Source of the DNA: a virus
IMG/VR virus record: IMGVR_UViG_3300032331_003997
Coordinates: 1-27,148 of that record
Length of the DNA stretch: 27,148 nt
Direction: 5' to 3' (one strand)
The position numbers and the translations under genes are program-made. This document shows, one piece after another, positions 8,141 through 15,864 of this stretch. A model generated the notes under the pieces. The model was given only the letters and a program-made list of their open reading frames with translations, did no database searches and was not told the origin of the DNA. How positions within the stretch are numbered: the first letter of the stretch is position 1; each line of letters opens with the position of its first letter.

Positions 8141-8737
8141 ATGGGAAAGAAATATACAGCACAAGAGCTTATTGACTTTGAAACTAAAGTAAAAGAAGCT
8201 TATGAAGTAGGACAAATTAAAGGTCCTGTTCATCTATCTAAAAATAATGAAGAACAACTAATCAACTTATTTGAAAATATAAATGAAGATGATTGGGTGT
8301 TTTCCGCTTGGAGAAACCATTACCATGCTTTACTTCATGGAGTTGATCCTGATTACCTATTTAGAACAATTAGTGAAGGTAAAAGTATGGGAACTAATAA
8401 TGTTAAACCTAACTTCTATGCTTCATCTATTGTAGGTGGAATTATTCCTATTGCTTTAGGAGTAGCTCAAGCTCTTAAATTAAAAAATTCACCAAATAAA
8501 GTATGGTGTTTTATAGGTGATATGACAATGGAAACGGGTGGATTTTGGGAAGCATACAAATACTCTCAGAATTTCAATCTACCCCTTCAATTTGTAGTTG
8601 AAGATAATAATTTAAGTGTTCATACTCCAACTACAACAGCATGGAACACAAGAATGGAACCACCTAAAAATGTAATTTATTATTCATACCCTATGCATTA
8701 TCCTCATCATGGAACTGGTAAATGGGTTAATTTTTAA
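8141..8737 (+). CDS. Compact E1-alpha/transketolase N-type TPP protein
   Basis: The thiamine-diphosphate-binding half of a 2-oxo acid dehydrogenase E1/transketolase-type enzyme. KGPVHLSKNNEEQLI and RNHYHALLHGVD match the substrate-channel region of E1-alpha. GDMTMETGGFWEA (from about residue 126) with EDNN ending near 157 is the GDG-x(~27)-NN diphosphate/Mg motif, with Met replacing the third Gly. The protein is about 198 residues against about 320-370 for E1-alpha and ends soon after the TPP motif. I chose the ATG at 8141, just before the conserved KKYTAQELIDF; a TTG at 8105 would add twelve residues. The partner subunit follows after three bases. No E2 or E3 gene is present, so acyl transfer to lipoamide is unlikely. 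Confidence 0.8.
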   Translation: MGKKYTAQELIDFETKVKEAYEVGQIKGPVHLSKNNEEQLINLFENINEDDWVFSAWRNHYHALLHGVDPDYLFRTISEGKSMGTNNVKPNFYASSIVGGIIPIALGVAQALKLKNSPNKVWCFIGDMTMETGGFWEAYKYSQNFNLPLQFVVEDNNLSVHTPTTTAWNTRMEPPKNVIYYSYPMHYPHHGTGKWVNF

Positions 8738-8740
8738 TAT

Positions 8741-9277
8741 ATGAAGTATAAAGACGAATTAGTAAGAGCAATGGAATGGTTAGGTGAAAAACCTAATACT
8801 GTATTTACTGGTCAAGCTATAGCTTTAAGTGGCCATGCTATTTCAAATACAATGGAAAAAGTACCTAAAGAAAAACGTATTGAACTTCCTGTACTTGAAG
8901 AAACACAGTTAGGAATGGCTACTGGATTAGCATTAGAAGGATTTGTTCCTATTACTTGTTATCCACGTTTTGATTTTTTTATCCTAGCAATGAACCAGTT
9001 AGTAAATCATTTAGATAAAATGAGAGAAATGACTGAAGATAAAATGCAACCTAAAGTAATCATTAGAGTAGCAGTAGGATCTAAAAAACCATTTTCAGCT
9101 GGCCCACAACATACTCAAGATCATACTGAGGCTCTTAAATTAATGTTAACTGATATTGATGTTATTTCACTCAATGAACCTGAAGATGTATTCCCAGCAT
9201 TTGAGAAAGCATATAATCGTACAGATGGAAAATCAACCTTAGTAATAGAATACGCAGAATATTATGGCACAAAATAA
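8741..9277 (+). CDS. Compact E1-beta/transketolase pyrimidine-domain protein
   Basis: Pyrimidine-binding half of the same TPP enzyme. RIELPVLEETQLGMATGLAL (about residues 47-66) contains the Glu that activates the aminopyrimidine, and EGFVPITCYPRFDFFILAMN follows as in E1-beta. VAVGSKKPFSAGPQHTQDHT matches the substrate/cofactor loop with its His. At 178 residues it lacks the C-terminal transketolase domain that makes E1-beta about 325 residues. The two genes together therefore encode only the two TPP-binding domains. The stop overlaps the start of the ColD-like gene by 14 bases, suggesting coupled synthesis and a shared pathway. Confidence 0.8.
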   Translation: MKYKDELVRAMEWLGEKPNTVFTGQAIALSGHAISNTMEKVPKEKRIELPVLEETQLGMATGLALEGFVPITCYPRFDFFILAMNQLVNHLDKMREMTEDKMQPKVIIRVAVGSKKPFSAGPQHTQDHTEALKLMLTDIDVISLNEPEDVFPAFEKAYNRTDGKSTLVIEYAEYYGTK

Positions 9278-10436
9278 ATTTAGTTGGCCGTTAATTAACG
9301 ACAACATAACACAACAAGATAGACAAGTATTAGCTGATTTTTGTTTAAATGGAGAACGTTTTACAAATGGAGCTAAAGTAAAAGAATTTGAAAAAGTATG
9401 GTCTGAATGGCTTGGAGTTAAACACTCAGTAATGGTAAATTCAGGAGCATCTGCTAATTTTGTTTCTATAGCAATGGTAAAAGAACTAGCAGGTATAGGA
9501 GAAGTCATAGTACCTCCACTTGGATGGGTTTCAGATATTTCCTCAGTAGTGCAGCTGGGAATGAAACCCGTATTTGTGGATATTAGTATGAATAATTTTA
9601 ATATTACTGCTGAAAATATTAAACGTGCTATTACTAAAGATACTAAAGCAATTGTATTAGTTCATACTTTAGGCTTTAATGGTATGACTGATGAAATTGT
9701 TAAAATAGCAAAAGAAAATAATATTATATTAATTGAAGACTGTTGTGAAGCTCATGGTGCCCAATTTGGGGATAGGAAAGTAGGATCAATAGGTGATATT
9801 TCATTATTTTCATTTTATTTTGGACATCACATTACTACCATTGAAGGTGGTACTGTTTGTATGAATGATGATAAATTATATGATCTAGCTAAACTATTTC
9901 GTTCACACGGTATGACTAGAGAAGCATCTCCAGAATTACAAGAATATTATAAACTAACTAATCCTGATTTAAATCCATTATTTACATTTGCAGTAGCCGG
10001 ATTTAATATGAGATCAACTGAGTTAAATGCCGTGTTAGGCCTAGAACAAATGAAACGCCTAGATTTTAATATTCAAAAACGAACTCAGAACCTTCATACT
10101 TGGTTAGATAATCTAGATGGTCTTAAGTTTATCAAAGGATTTAGAACAGAAGGTAGTAGTAATTTTGCTTTGCCTTTAGTAATGCAAGGTTCTACAAAAG
10201 ATAAATTAAAAGATGTTTGTAATATTTTAGAAGAAGAAGGTGTAGAGTATAGATTAGGAACAGCAGGTGGAGGAAATCAAGCTAAACAACCCTATCTTAA
10301 AAACTTCTCTTATGAAATATGTGGTACTCTAGCTCAAGTTAATTATATTCACAGTAATGCACTTTATATAGGTAACCATCCTGAATTAAATGAAAGTCAA
10401 ATTATTAATCTCTGTAAAAAATTAAATAATGTTTAA
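9264..10436 (+). CDS. colD: ColD/RfbH-like PLP 4-keto-6-deoxy-sugar 3-dehydratase
   Basis: Full-length (390 residues) DegT-fold PLP enzyme. In FSFYFGHHITTIEGG the Schiff-base Lys of the aminotransferases is replaced by His (188/189). This is the diagnostic change in GDP-4-keto-6-deoxymannose 3-dehydratase (ColD, catalytic His188) and CDP-sugar E1 (RfbH). LRSHGMTREAS-type and FAVAGFNMRSTELNAVLGLE segments follow as in that family. Such enzymes use PMP to remove the C3 hydroxyl. There is no obvious [2Fe-2S] cysteine set as in RfbH, so the ColD-type mechanism is favoured. It overlaps the TPP subunit gene upstream and the reductase gene downstream, and a GDP-mannose 4,6-dehydratase at 12360 would supply the substrate. 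Confidence 0.85.
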   Translation: MAQNKFSWPLINDNITQQDRQVLADFCLNGERFTNGAKVKEFEKVWSEWLGVKHSVMVNSGASANFVSIAMVKELAGIGEVIVPPLGWVSDISSVVQLGMKPVFVDISMNNFNITAENIKRAITKDTKAIVLVHTLGFNGMTDEIVKIAKENNIILIEDCCEAHGAQFGDRKVGSIGDISLFSFYFGHHITTIEGGTVCMNDDKLYDLAKLFRSHGMTREASPELQEYYKLTNPDLNPLFTFAVAGFNMRSTELNAVLGLEQMKRLDFNIQKRTQNLHTWLDNLDGLKFIKGFRTEGSSNFALPLVMQGSTKDKLKDVCNILEEEGVEYRLGTAGGGNQAKQPYLKNFSYEICGTLAQVNYIHSNALYIGNHPELNESQIINLCKKLNNV

Positions 10437-11400
10437 AGATCAAAAAGTATTAATAACAGGCGGTGGTGGAATGATTGGCCGTTCATTAGTAAAATTATTA
10501 TTAGATAGAGGGGCAAAAATAACAATTGCGGATTTGACTAAGCCTTCTGATTTGCAAGATGGAGTAGACCATGTACAGGTTGATTTAAGATTCTTTGACA
10601 ATTGTCTTGATATTTGTAAAGATAAAGATTATGTATTTCATTTAGCGGGTGTTAAAGGATCACCTAAGATGTGTGCTGAGCAGCCTGTTGATTTTATGGT
10701 TCCTATGCTTCAATTTAATACCAATATGATGGAAGCTGCTCACCAAGCAGGAGTTAAATGGTATTTATTTACTAGTTCAGTTGGGGTTTATGCTCCTGCA
10801 GATGTATTTGTTGAAGATACAGTTTGGAGTACAATGCCTTCACCAAATGACAGGTTTGCAGGTTGGGCTAAACGTATGGGAGAATTACAAGCCGAAGCTT
10901 ATGGAATTCAATACGGAAAGAAAAACATATCAATTGTAAGACCAGCTAATGTATATGGTGATTATGATAATTTTAATCCTGCAAATGCAATGGTTGTTCC
11001 ATCATTAATTAGAAAAGCTCAGGAAAATGAAGTATTAGAAGTTTGGGGAGACGGATCACCAATCAGAGATTTCATTCATGCTGATGATGTTGCTTTAGGA
11101 ATGATATATGCTGTAGAAAAACAAATAACTGAACCTATTAATTTAGGATCAGGCAAAGGATACTCAATTAAAGAAGTAGTTGATATGGTTGTTAAACATT
11201 CAGGTAAACAACTTGAAGTTAAATGGTTAACAGATAAACCAGCAGGAGATAAAGTTCGATTATTTGACATGACAAGAGCTAAATCTTATGGATTTGATAT
11301 TTCAGTCTCATTAGATGAAGGTATTAAAAATACTACTGAATGGTTCTTAAACAATAAAGAAATACTAGATAAACGTTATAACGCATTTGTAAATCATTAA
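10429..11400 (+). CDS. GDP-fucose-synthase-like SDR, dyad Tyr replaced
   Basis: Extended SDR of 323 residues. LITGGGGMIGRSLVKLLLDR is the NAD(P)-binding GxxGxxG. VRPANVYGDYDNFNPANAM and WGDGSPIRDFIHADDVA are close to GDP-L-fucose synthase/colitose synthase. The catalytic dyad is abnormal: in FAGWAK the Tyr position is Ala144, with Lys148 retained. The epimerase Cys and His of GDP-fucose synthase (Cys109 and His179 in E. coli) are also absent: SSVGVY replaces SSCIYP, and DYDNF replaces HDNF. It is therefore predicted to act, if at all, as a 4-keto reductase without 3,5-epimerisation, or as a partner of the next gene. It overlaps the ColD-like gene by eight bases. Confidence 0.8.
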   Translation: MFKDQKVLITGGGGMIGRSLVKLLLDRGAKITIADLTKPSDLQDGVDHVQVDLRFFDNCLDICKDKDYVFHLAGVKGSPKMCAEQPVDFMVPMLQFNTNMMEAAHQAGVKWYLFTSSVGVYAPADVFVEDTVWSTMPSPNDRFAGWAKRMGELQAEAYGIQYGKKNISIVRPANVYGDYDNFNPANAMVVPSLIRKAQENEVLEVWGDGSPIRDFIHADDVALGMIYAVEKQITEPINLGSGKGYSIKEVVDMVVKHSGKQLEVKWLTDKPAGDKVRLFDMTRAKSYGFDISVSLDEGIKNTTEWFLNNKEILDKRYNAFVNH

Positions 11401-11401
11401 T

Positions 11402-12367
11402 ATGGAAAATTATTTTAAAGACAAAAAAATTGTAGTAACAGGAGGTAGTGGTTTTATAGGATCACATTTTCTACTTGAATTAGTAAAAAGAGGAGCTAAA
11501 GTAAAAACACATACTTATCATTCTCCTTTACAAATTGAAAGTGATAATATTGAAATAATACCTAATATAGATCTAACTAAACTAGAAGATTGTATTAAAT
11601 TAGTAGAAGGAGCAGATTATGTAATCCATTGTGGTGGAAAAGTAGCTCACCCTTCTACAGTACCTACCGATGTTCAGATAGGATTAGCACAACTTAACTT
11701 AATAGGAAATGTATTAGAAGCATGTGCTAAAACAGGAGTTAAAAAATTTCTTGATCTAAATAGCTCTACAGGATACCCAGATATTAGAAGACCACTTACT
11801 GAAGATGAATATTGGGTTGATGAGCCTTATAAATCATATTATGGATATGGATGGATGAGAAGATACAGAGAAAAATTAATGGAACACGTTTCTAAATTTT
11901 CAGGATTACATATTGCTCTTGCTAGGTGTACTGCTATATTTGGCCCATATGATAATTTTAATTTAAAAACATGTCATGTAGTTCCGGCTTTAATTAAAAG
12001 ACATTTAAGTGGAGAAGATCCATTTATTGTTTGGGGTAGTCCAAATGTAGTTAGAGATTTTCTATATGTTAAAGATGTAGTAAACGGTGCTTTACTTATT
12101 CTTGAAAAAGGAGAATCAATGAGACCTTATAATTTAGGTTATGGTGGTGGAATTACAATTGGTGAGATTGTAGATTCTATTTTAAAAGTAACTGGTAAAA
12201 CTCCTGAAGTAATTTGGGATGAAACTAAACCAACAACAATTCCTTTTAGAGCAGTAAGCACAGAAAGAATTCAAACAGAATTAGGATTCAAACCGGCTTA
12301 TACATTTGAAGAAGGTATTAAAGAAACAATTGATTGGTATATTAACAATAAAATAACTAATGAATAA
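11402..12367 (+). CDS. GDP-fucose-synthase-like SDR, dyad Lys replaced
   Basis: A 321-residue extended SDR, paralogous to the gene just upstream. VVTGGSGFIGSHFLLELVKR is the dinucleotide-binding motif, and IFGPYDNFNLKTCHVVPALI and WGSPNVVRDFLYVKDVV follow. The dyad reads Tyr149-x3-Arg153 (YGWMRR), so Lys is replaced by Arg, the reverse of the loss in its neighbour. The GDP-fucose-synthase Cys and His for epimerisation are missing here too (NSSTGYP and GPYDNF). It starts one base after the upstream stop and overlaps the dehydratase gene by eight bases. A 4-keto reduction of a GDP-deoxy sugar is the most likely reaction. Confidence 0.8.
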   Translation: MENYFKDKKIVVTGGSGFIGSHFLLELVKRGAKVKTHTYHSPLQIESDNIEIIPNIDLTKLEDCIKLVEGADYVIHCGGKVAHPSTVPTDVQIGLAQLNLIGNVLEACAKTGVKKFLDLNSSTGYPDIRRPLTEDEYWVDEPYKSYYGYGWMRRYREKLMEHVSKFSGLHIALARCTAIFGPYDNFNLKTCHVVPALIKRHLSGEDPFIVWGSPNVVRDFLYVKDVVNGALLILEKGESMRPYNLGYGGGITIGEIVDSILKVTGKTPEVIWDETKPTTIPFRAVSTERIQTELGFKPAYTFEEGIKETIDWYINNKITNE

Positions 12368-13370
12368 AGTATTAATTACAGGAATAACAGGAATGGTGGG
12401 ATCACACTTAGCTGATTATTTATTAGCTAATACTGACTGGAAAATATATGGTTTAGCTCGTTGGAATGATTCATTAGAAAATATTGAGCATCTATCTAAT
12501 GAAATTAATAGTAAAGAGAGAATTGAATTAGTATATGGTGATTTAAATGATTTAGCATCATTGTTAGTTGCTGTAGATAAATCAAAACCTAACTATGTAT
12601 TTCATTTAGCAGCTCAATCATACCCACAAACAAGCTTTGATTCACCTATTGAAACACTTCAAACTAATATCTTAGGAACAACTAATTTATTAGAAGCACT
12701 TAGGAGATCAGAATATAAAAATGCTGTAATTCATGTTTGTGCTTCAAGTGAAGTATTTGGTAGAGTACCTAAAGAAAAACTACCAATCAATGAAGAGTGT
12801 AATTTTCATCCTGCTTCACCCTATGCTATATCTAAAGTAGGAACTGATTTAGTTGGTCGTTATTATGCTGAAGCATATAATATGACTATTATGACTACTC
12901 GTATGTTTACTCATACAGGGCCAAGACGTGGAGATGTATTTTCAGAATCAACATTTGCTAAACAAATTGCAATGATTGAGGCTGGACTACAAGAACCAAA
13001 AATATATGTTGGTAATTTAGAATCACTTAGAACATATGCTGATGTTAGGGATGCTGTTAAAGCTTACCATATGTTAGTAACAGTTAATCCTACACCAGGT
13101 GAATACTATAATATTGGAGGTAATTATACTTGTAAGATAGCAGATATGCTTAATTTTCTAATTAGTCAATCAACAGTACCTAATATTGAAATAGTAACGG
13201 ATCCTGAGCGTTTAAGACCGATTGATGCTGATCTACAAATCCCAGATATTACTAAATTTTCTAATCATACAGGATGGAAACCAGAAATATCTTTTGATAA
13301 GACAATGAGAGATCTTTTAGAATATTGGAGAAATAAAGTTAAATCAGGACGTAAATTTTTAAAACGATAA
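12360..13370 (+). CDS. gmd: GDP-mannose 4,6-dehydratase
   Basis: Extended SDR of 336 residues. LITGITGMVGSHLADYLL is the GxxGxxG motif, HLAAQSYPQTSFDSP is the characteristic GMD segment, and HVCASSEVFG gives the Ser-Ser-Glu catalytic set. SPYAISKVGTDLVGRYYAE carries the YxxxK dyad, and TRMFTHTGPRRGDVFSES binds the GDP-sugar. The reaction converts GDP-D-mannose to GDP-4-keto-6-deoxy-D-mannose, the substrate of ColD and of GDP-fucose synthase-like reductases. Both types are encoded just upstream. The short bacterial form is similar in length to RMD/GMD proteins of A-band and colitose clusters. A related TDP-glucose or UDP-sugar dehydratase is less likely. Confidence 0.85.
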   Translation: MNKVLITGITGMVGSHLADYLLANTDWKIYGLARWNDSLENIEHLSNEINSKERIELVYGDLNDLASLLVAVDKSKPNYVFHLAAQSYPQTSFDSPIETLQTNILGTTNLLEALRRSEYKNAVIHVCASSEVFGRVPKEKLPINEECNFHPASPYAISKVGTDLVGRYYAEAYNMTIMTTRMFTHTGPRRGDVFSESTFAKQIAMIEAGLQEPKIYVGNLESLRTYADVRDAVKAYHMLVTVNPTPGEYYNIGGNYTCKIADMLNFLISQSTVPNIEIVTDPERLRPIDADLQIPDITKFSNHTGWKPEISFDKTMRDLLEYWRNKVKSGRKFLKR

Positions 13371-13373
13371 AAT

Positions 13374-14165
13374 ATGCAAAATAAAATCTATGAAACCTCA
13401 CCAGAAGGTTATGTATATGTAGACTCAAATTGGAATAATAAATTTAGAAATGAAACTTTAAGACTTTTAAAAGAGAAAAAAATTATAAGTGAAGATGCTA
13501 ATGATTTAGAAAACATTCATCAATATGTTACAGACAAATCATTAACAGATTATGATTTTAATTCTGGTGTTAATGGTATTACTAAGGCGCTTTATGATGT
13601 TGATGATAAATTTTTAAGTCTTTATAATGAGTTTCTTAAAGATTTATATGATAAATTAGGATATGATTTTTACTTTCAAGAATCACCAACTATTAGAGTT
13701 CACTGTCCTGATGCTGTAAATCAACACCATTATCCTAGATATCATAGTGATTGTTTTTATGGTCATCCACCTCAAGAAATTAATATTTGGTTTTCTCTAA
13801 CTGATAATAATCATTCTGGATTTTATTTTATGAATTACAATGACAGTAAAAAATGGTTAGATGAAGTTAATAATGATGATGAGTTGTTTATTGAGAAGGC
13901 TATTAATGATAAGGATTTTAATAAAAAAGCAAATGCATTGTGTTTTGAAGTAGAAGCAAATACAAATAAAATATTTTTATTTGATTCATTTTGTATACAT
14001 ACAAATCAACCTAGAACAGGAGATTCTCGAATTTCAATAGATATAAGAATTAATCCCGTTGAAGGATTTGTAGATGGATATATTGGAAAAGGAAGAATGA
14101 AAGCAGAATTTAGACCTGGTGGAAGATTTGGTTATGGTAAAAAATCAATAAAAGAATTGTTATAA
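13374..14165 (+). CDS. StrG-like Fe(II)/2-oxoglutarate-type oxygenase
   Basis: A 263-residue jelly-roll oxygenase-like protein. The iron site is predicted as His124 and Asp126 (YHSDCFYG), with His209 in FDSFCIHTNQP and Arg219 in GDSRISIDIRIN binding 2-oxoglutarate. The middle INIWFSLTDNNHSGFYFM segment is the usual core strand pair. The pattern resembles sporadic sugar-cluster oxygenases such as StrG. It lies between the dehydratase and the heptose-type kinase, so a sugar hydroxylation or oxidation is inferred. It is not closely similar to the oxygenase at 7488. Confidence 0.7.
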   Translation: MQNKIYETSPEGYVYVDSNWNNKFRNETLRLLKEKKIISEDANDLENIHQYVTDKSLTDYDFNSGVNGITKALYDVDDKFLSLYNEFLKDLYDKLGYDFYFQESPTIRVHCPDAVNQHHYPRYHSDCFYGHPPQEINIWFSLTDNNHSGFYFMNYNDSKKWLDEVNNDDELFIEKAINDKDFNKKANALCFEVEANTNKIFLFDSFCIHTNQPRTGDSRISIDIRINPVEGFVDGYIGKGRMKAEFRPGGRFGYGKKSIKELL

Positions 14166-14953
14166 TGACAAATAATAAATTAAAGAAACCTGAATTTAGA
14201 AATTATAATATATTAGTAATTGGGGATGCATGTACTGATGTTTTTATATATGGGCTTGCTGTTAGACTAGCTCCTGAAGCACCCGTCCCTATTATCAATC
14301 CAACATTTACTACTTCCAACCCAGGAATGGCAGGTAATGTATTTCAAAATCTTAAAGCATTAGGAGCAAACGCTATATCTCTTACTAATGCTGAAAACAT
14401 GACTAAAACTAGATATGTTGATGATAGAACAGGTACTATATTATTAAGAGTAGATGAAAATGATGAGGTTGATAGAATATCTCAAGATATTCTTGAACTT
14501 ATAAAAGACAATGAATATTTAGGTACTAAAATAGACGCTATTGCTATTAGTGATTATAAAAAAGGATTTTTAGAAGAAGATGATATAAAGTTTATTTGTG
14601 ATAATAATAAAAATGTATTTATTGATACTAAAAAAATGTTAGATAGCTGGTGTATAAATGCTTCTTTTCTTAAAATAAATAGTGGAGAATACGAACATAC
14701 AAAGTATTCTTTAAAAGATCTTAATATTGATGATAAATTAATTGTTACTTTATCTAATAAAGGATGTAGATATAAAAACAAAATATTTCCTGTAAAAAAA
14801 GTAGAAATTAGAGATGTATCAGGAGCTGGGGATACCTTCCTATCAGGACTAATATTAGAATATCTTAGAACAAATAGTATAGAAGAAGCCATCTTGTTTG
14901 CTCAAGAATGTGCTACTACTGTAATACAAAAACCTGGAGTGGCTACAATATGA
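14165..14953 (+). CDS. PfkB-family kinase like the HldE N-domain
   Basis: A 262-residue ribokinase-fold protein. ILVIGDACTDVFIYGLAVRL and APEAPVPIINP match the HldE/RfaE1 D-glycero-beta-D-manno-heptose 7-phosphate kinase signature. NPGMAGNVFQNLKALGA is the PfkB substrate loop, and DVSGAGDTFLSGL is the GAGD anion hole with the catalytic Asp. HldE kinase domains are about 315-330 residues; this one is shorter but retains both key motifs. With the adenylyltransferase-type gene at 1457 it could supply two steps of ADP-heptose synthesis. It begins on the last base of the previous stop and ends with an ATGA overlap. Confidence 0.8.
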   Translation: MTNNKLKKPEFRNYNILVIGDACTDVFIYGLAVRLAPEAPVPIINPTFTTSNPGMAGNVFQNLKALGANAISLTNAENMTKTRYVDDRTGTILLRVDENDEVDRISQDILELIKDNEYLGTKIDAIAISDYKKGFLEEDDIKFICDNNKNVFIDTKKMLDSWCINASFLKINSGEYEHTKYSLKDLNIDDKLIVTLSNKGCRYKNKIFPVKKVEIRDVSGAGDTFLSGLILEYLRTNSIEEAILFAQECATTVIQKPGVATI

Positions 14954-15828
14954 AAACATCAGTAATAACATATAATAGAAATGATGGATACAAAGAAACA
15001 GAAAGATTTGCAATCCATTTAAAAGTACTATTAGATACTTTTGATGAGGTAAATTATGTTGATTGGAACTCACCAACAAGAAGTTTTTTATATGAAGTAA
15101 TAGATGAATTACCTAAAACAGGTAGATTAAAACATTTTGTTGTTGCTCCTGAAACTCATAATTTTTTATTTAAAGATGTTCCCCTTACTGTCCCTAAAGC
15201 AATAAATAATTTAGCAGTTAATTTAGCAATGAGGAGAACAGATGCTGATTGGATTGCTCTTACTACTTCTGATAATATACCTCCATTAAGAGAAGAATTA
15301 GAAGAATTTATAAAAAATGCAGATAAAGATACTTTTTATACTTTTAGTAGAAGAGATATTGAATATGGAGATGTATTGAATAATCTTAACAACCTAACAG
15401 AATATAGAAAATACTTAGGAACAATAACAGAGCCTAGATACTTCCCTGCAAAGGTAACACCTAATGATAATTACAGCTTAATTAATTGCTGTGGTGATTT
15501 CCAGTTTGCTCCTAGAAAAATATGGATGGATATGAAAGGAACAGAAGAAGAAATGATTTATAATTGTTTTCTAGATACCAACATTCAGAAAAAAGCAGTA
15601 ATATATGGTTATAAATTAGTGCCTATTTTTGATATTCCAATGTATCATATGTCTCATAAAAATCAATTGCCTCAAGGTGGAAGTACCGCTAATCTACATA
15701 AAAATGCAGAAGAAATAGGTACACCAACGTATAATGATGCTTGGGATTGGATTGAAAACTTCACGGAATCTCAAAATACAGAATCATGGGGATTTGGTGA
15801 TACTGAAATTGAATTTGAAGTATTTTAG
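14950..15828 (+). CDS. Probable glycosyltransferase, last gene of the glycan train
   Basis: A 292-residue soluble protein. The first segment TSVITYNRNDGYKETERF and the FDEVNYVDWNSP strand look like a GT-A nucleotide-binding half. DADWIALTTSDNIPP near residue 97 lies at the DxD position without a clear DxD. FQFAPRKIWMDMKGTEE resembles the acceptor loop of GT2-like proteins. I start it at the ATG at 14950, which overlaps the kinase stop (ATGA); an earlier in-frame ATG at 14908 would intrude 45 bases into that gene. It ends the operon before a 36-base AT-rich gap. Confidence 0.5.
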   Translation: MKTSVITYNRNDGYKETERFAIHLKVLLDTFDEVNYVDWNSPTRSFLYEVIDELPKTGRLKHFVVAPETHNFLFKDVPLTVPKAINNLAVNLAMRRTDADWIALTTSDNIPPLREELEEFIKNADKDTFYTFSRRDIEYGDVLNNLNNLTEYRKYLGTITEPRYFPAKVTPNDNYSLINCCGDFQFAPRKIWMDMKGTEEEMIYNCFLDTNIQKKAVIYGYKLVPIFDIPMYHMSHKNQLPQGGSTANLHKNAEEIGTPTYNDAWDWIENFTESQNTESWGFGDTEIEFEVF

Positions 15829-15838
15829 AATTAATTTT

Positions 15839-15846
15839 ATATTTAT
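15839..15846 (+). promoter_or_regulatory. Candidate AT-rich promoter motif ATATTTAT
   Basis: ATATTTAT in the 36-base gap after the glycan operon, 18 bases before the ClpP-like start. Nearly the same element lies 18 bases before the gene at 16430 and 19 bases before the lipoprotein at 24156. The repeated spacing suggests a phage-specific -10 type promoter, but the AT richness makes chance occurrence easy. Confidence 0.35.
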
Positions 15847-15864
15847 GAAGGAAAATATAAAAAT

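Noticed and set aside
14554-15079. Minus-strand open frames opposite the kinase and its neighbour
   Set aside because: They lie opposite well-supported plus-strand genes, have no recognisable motif, and reflect AT-rich codon complement.
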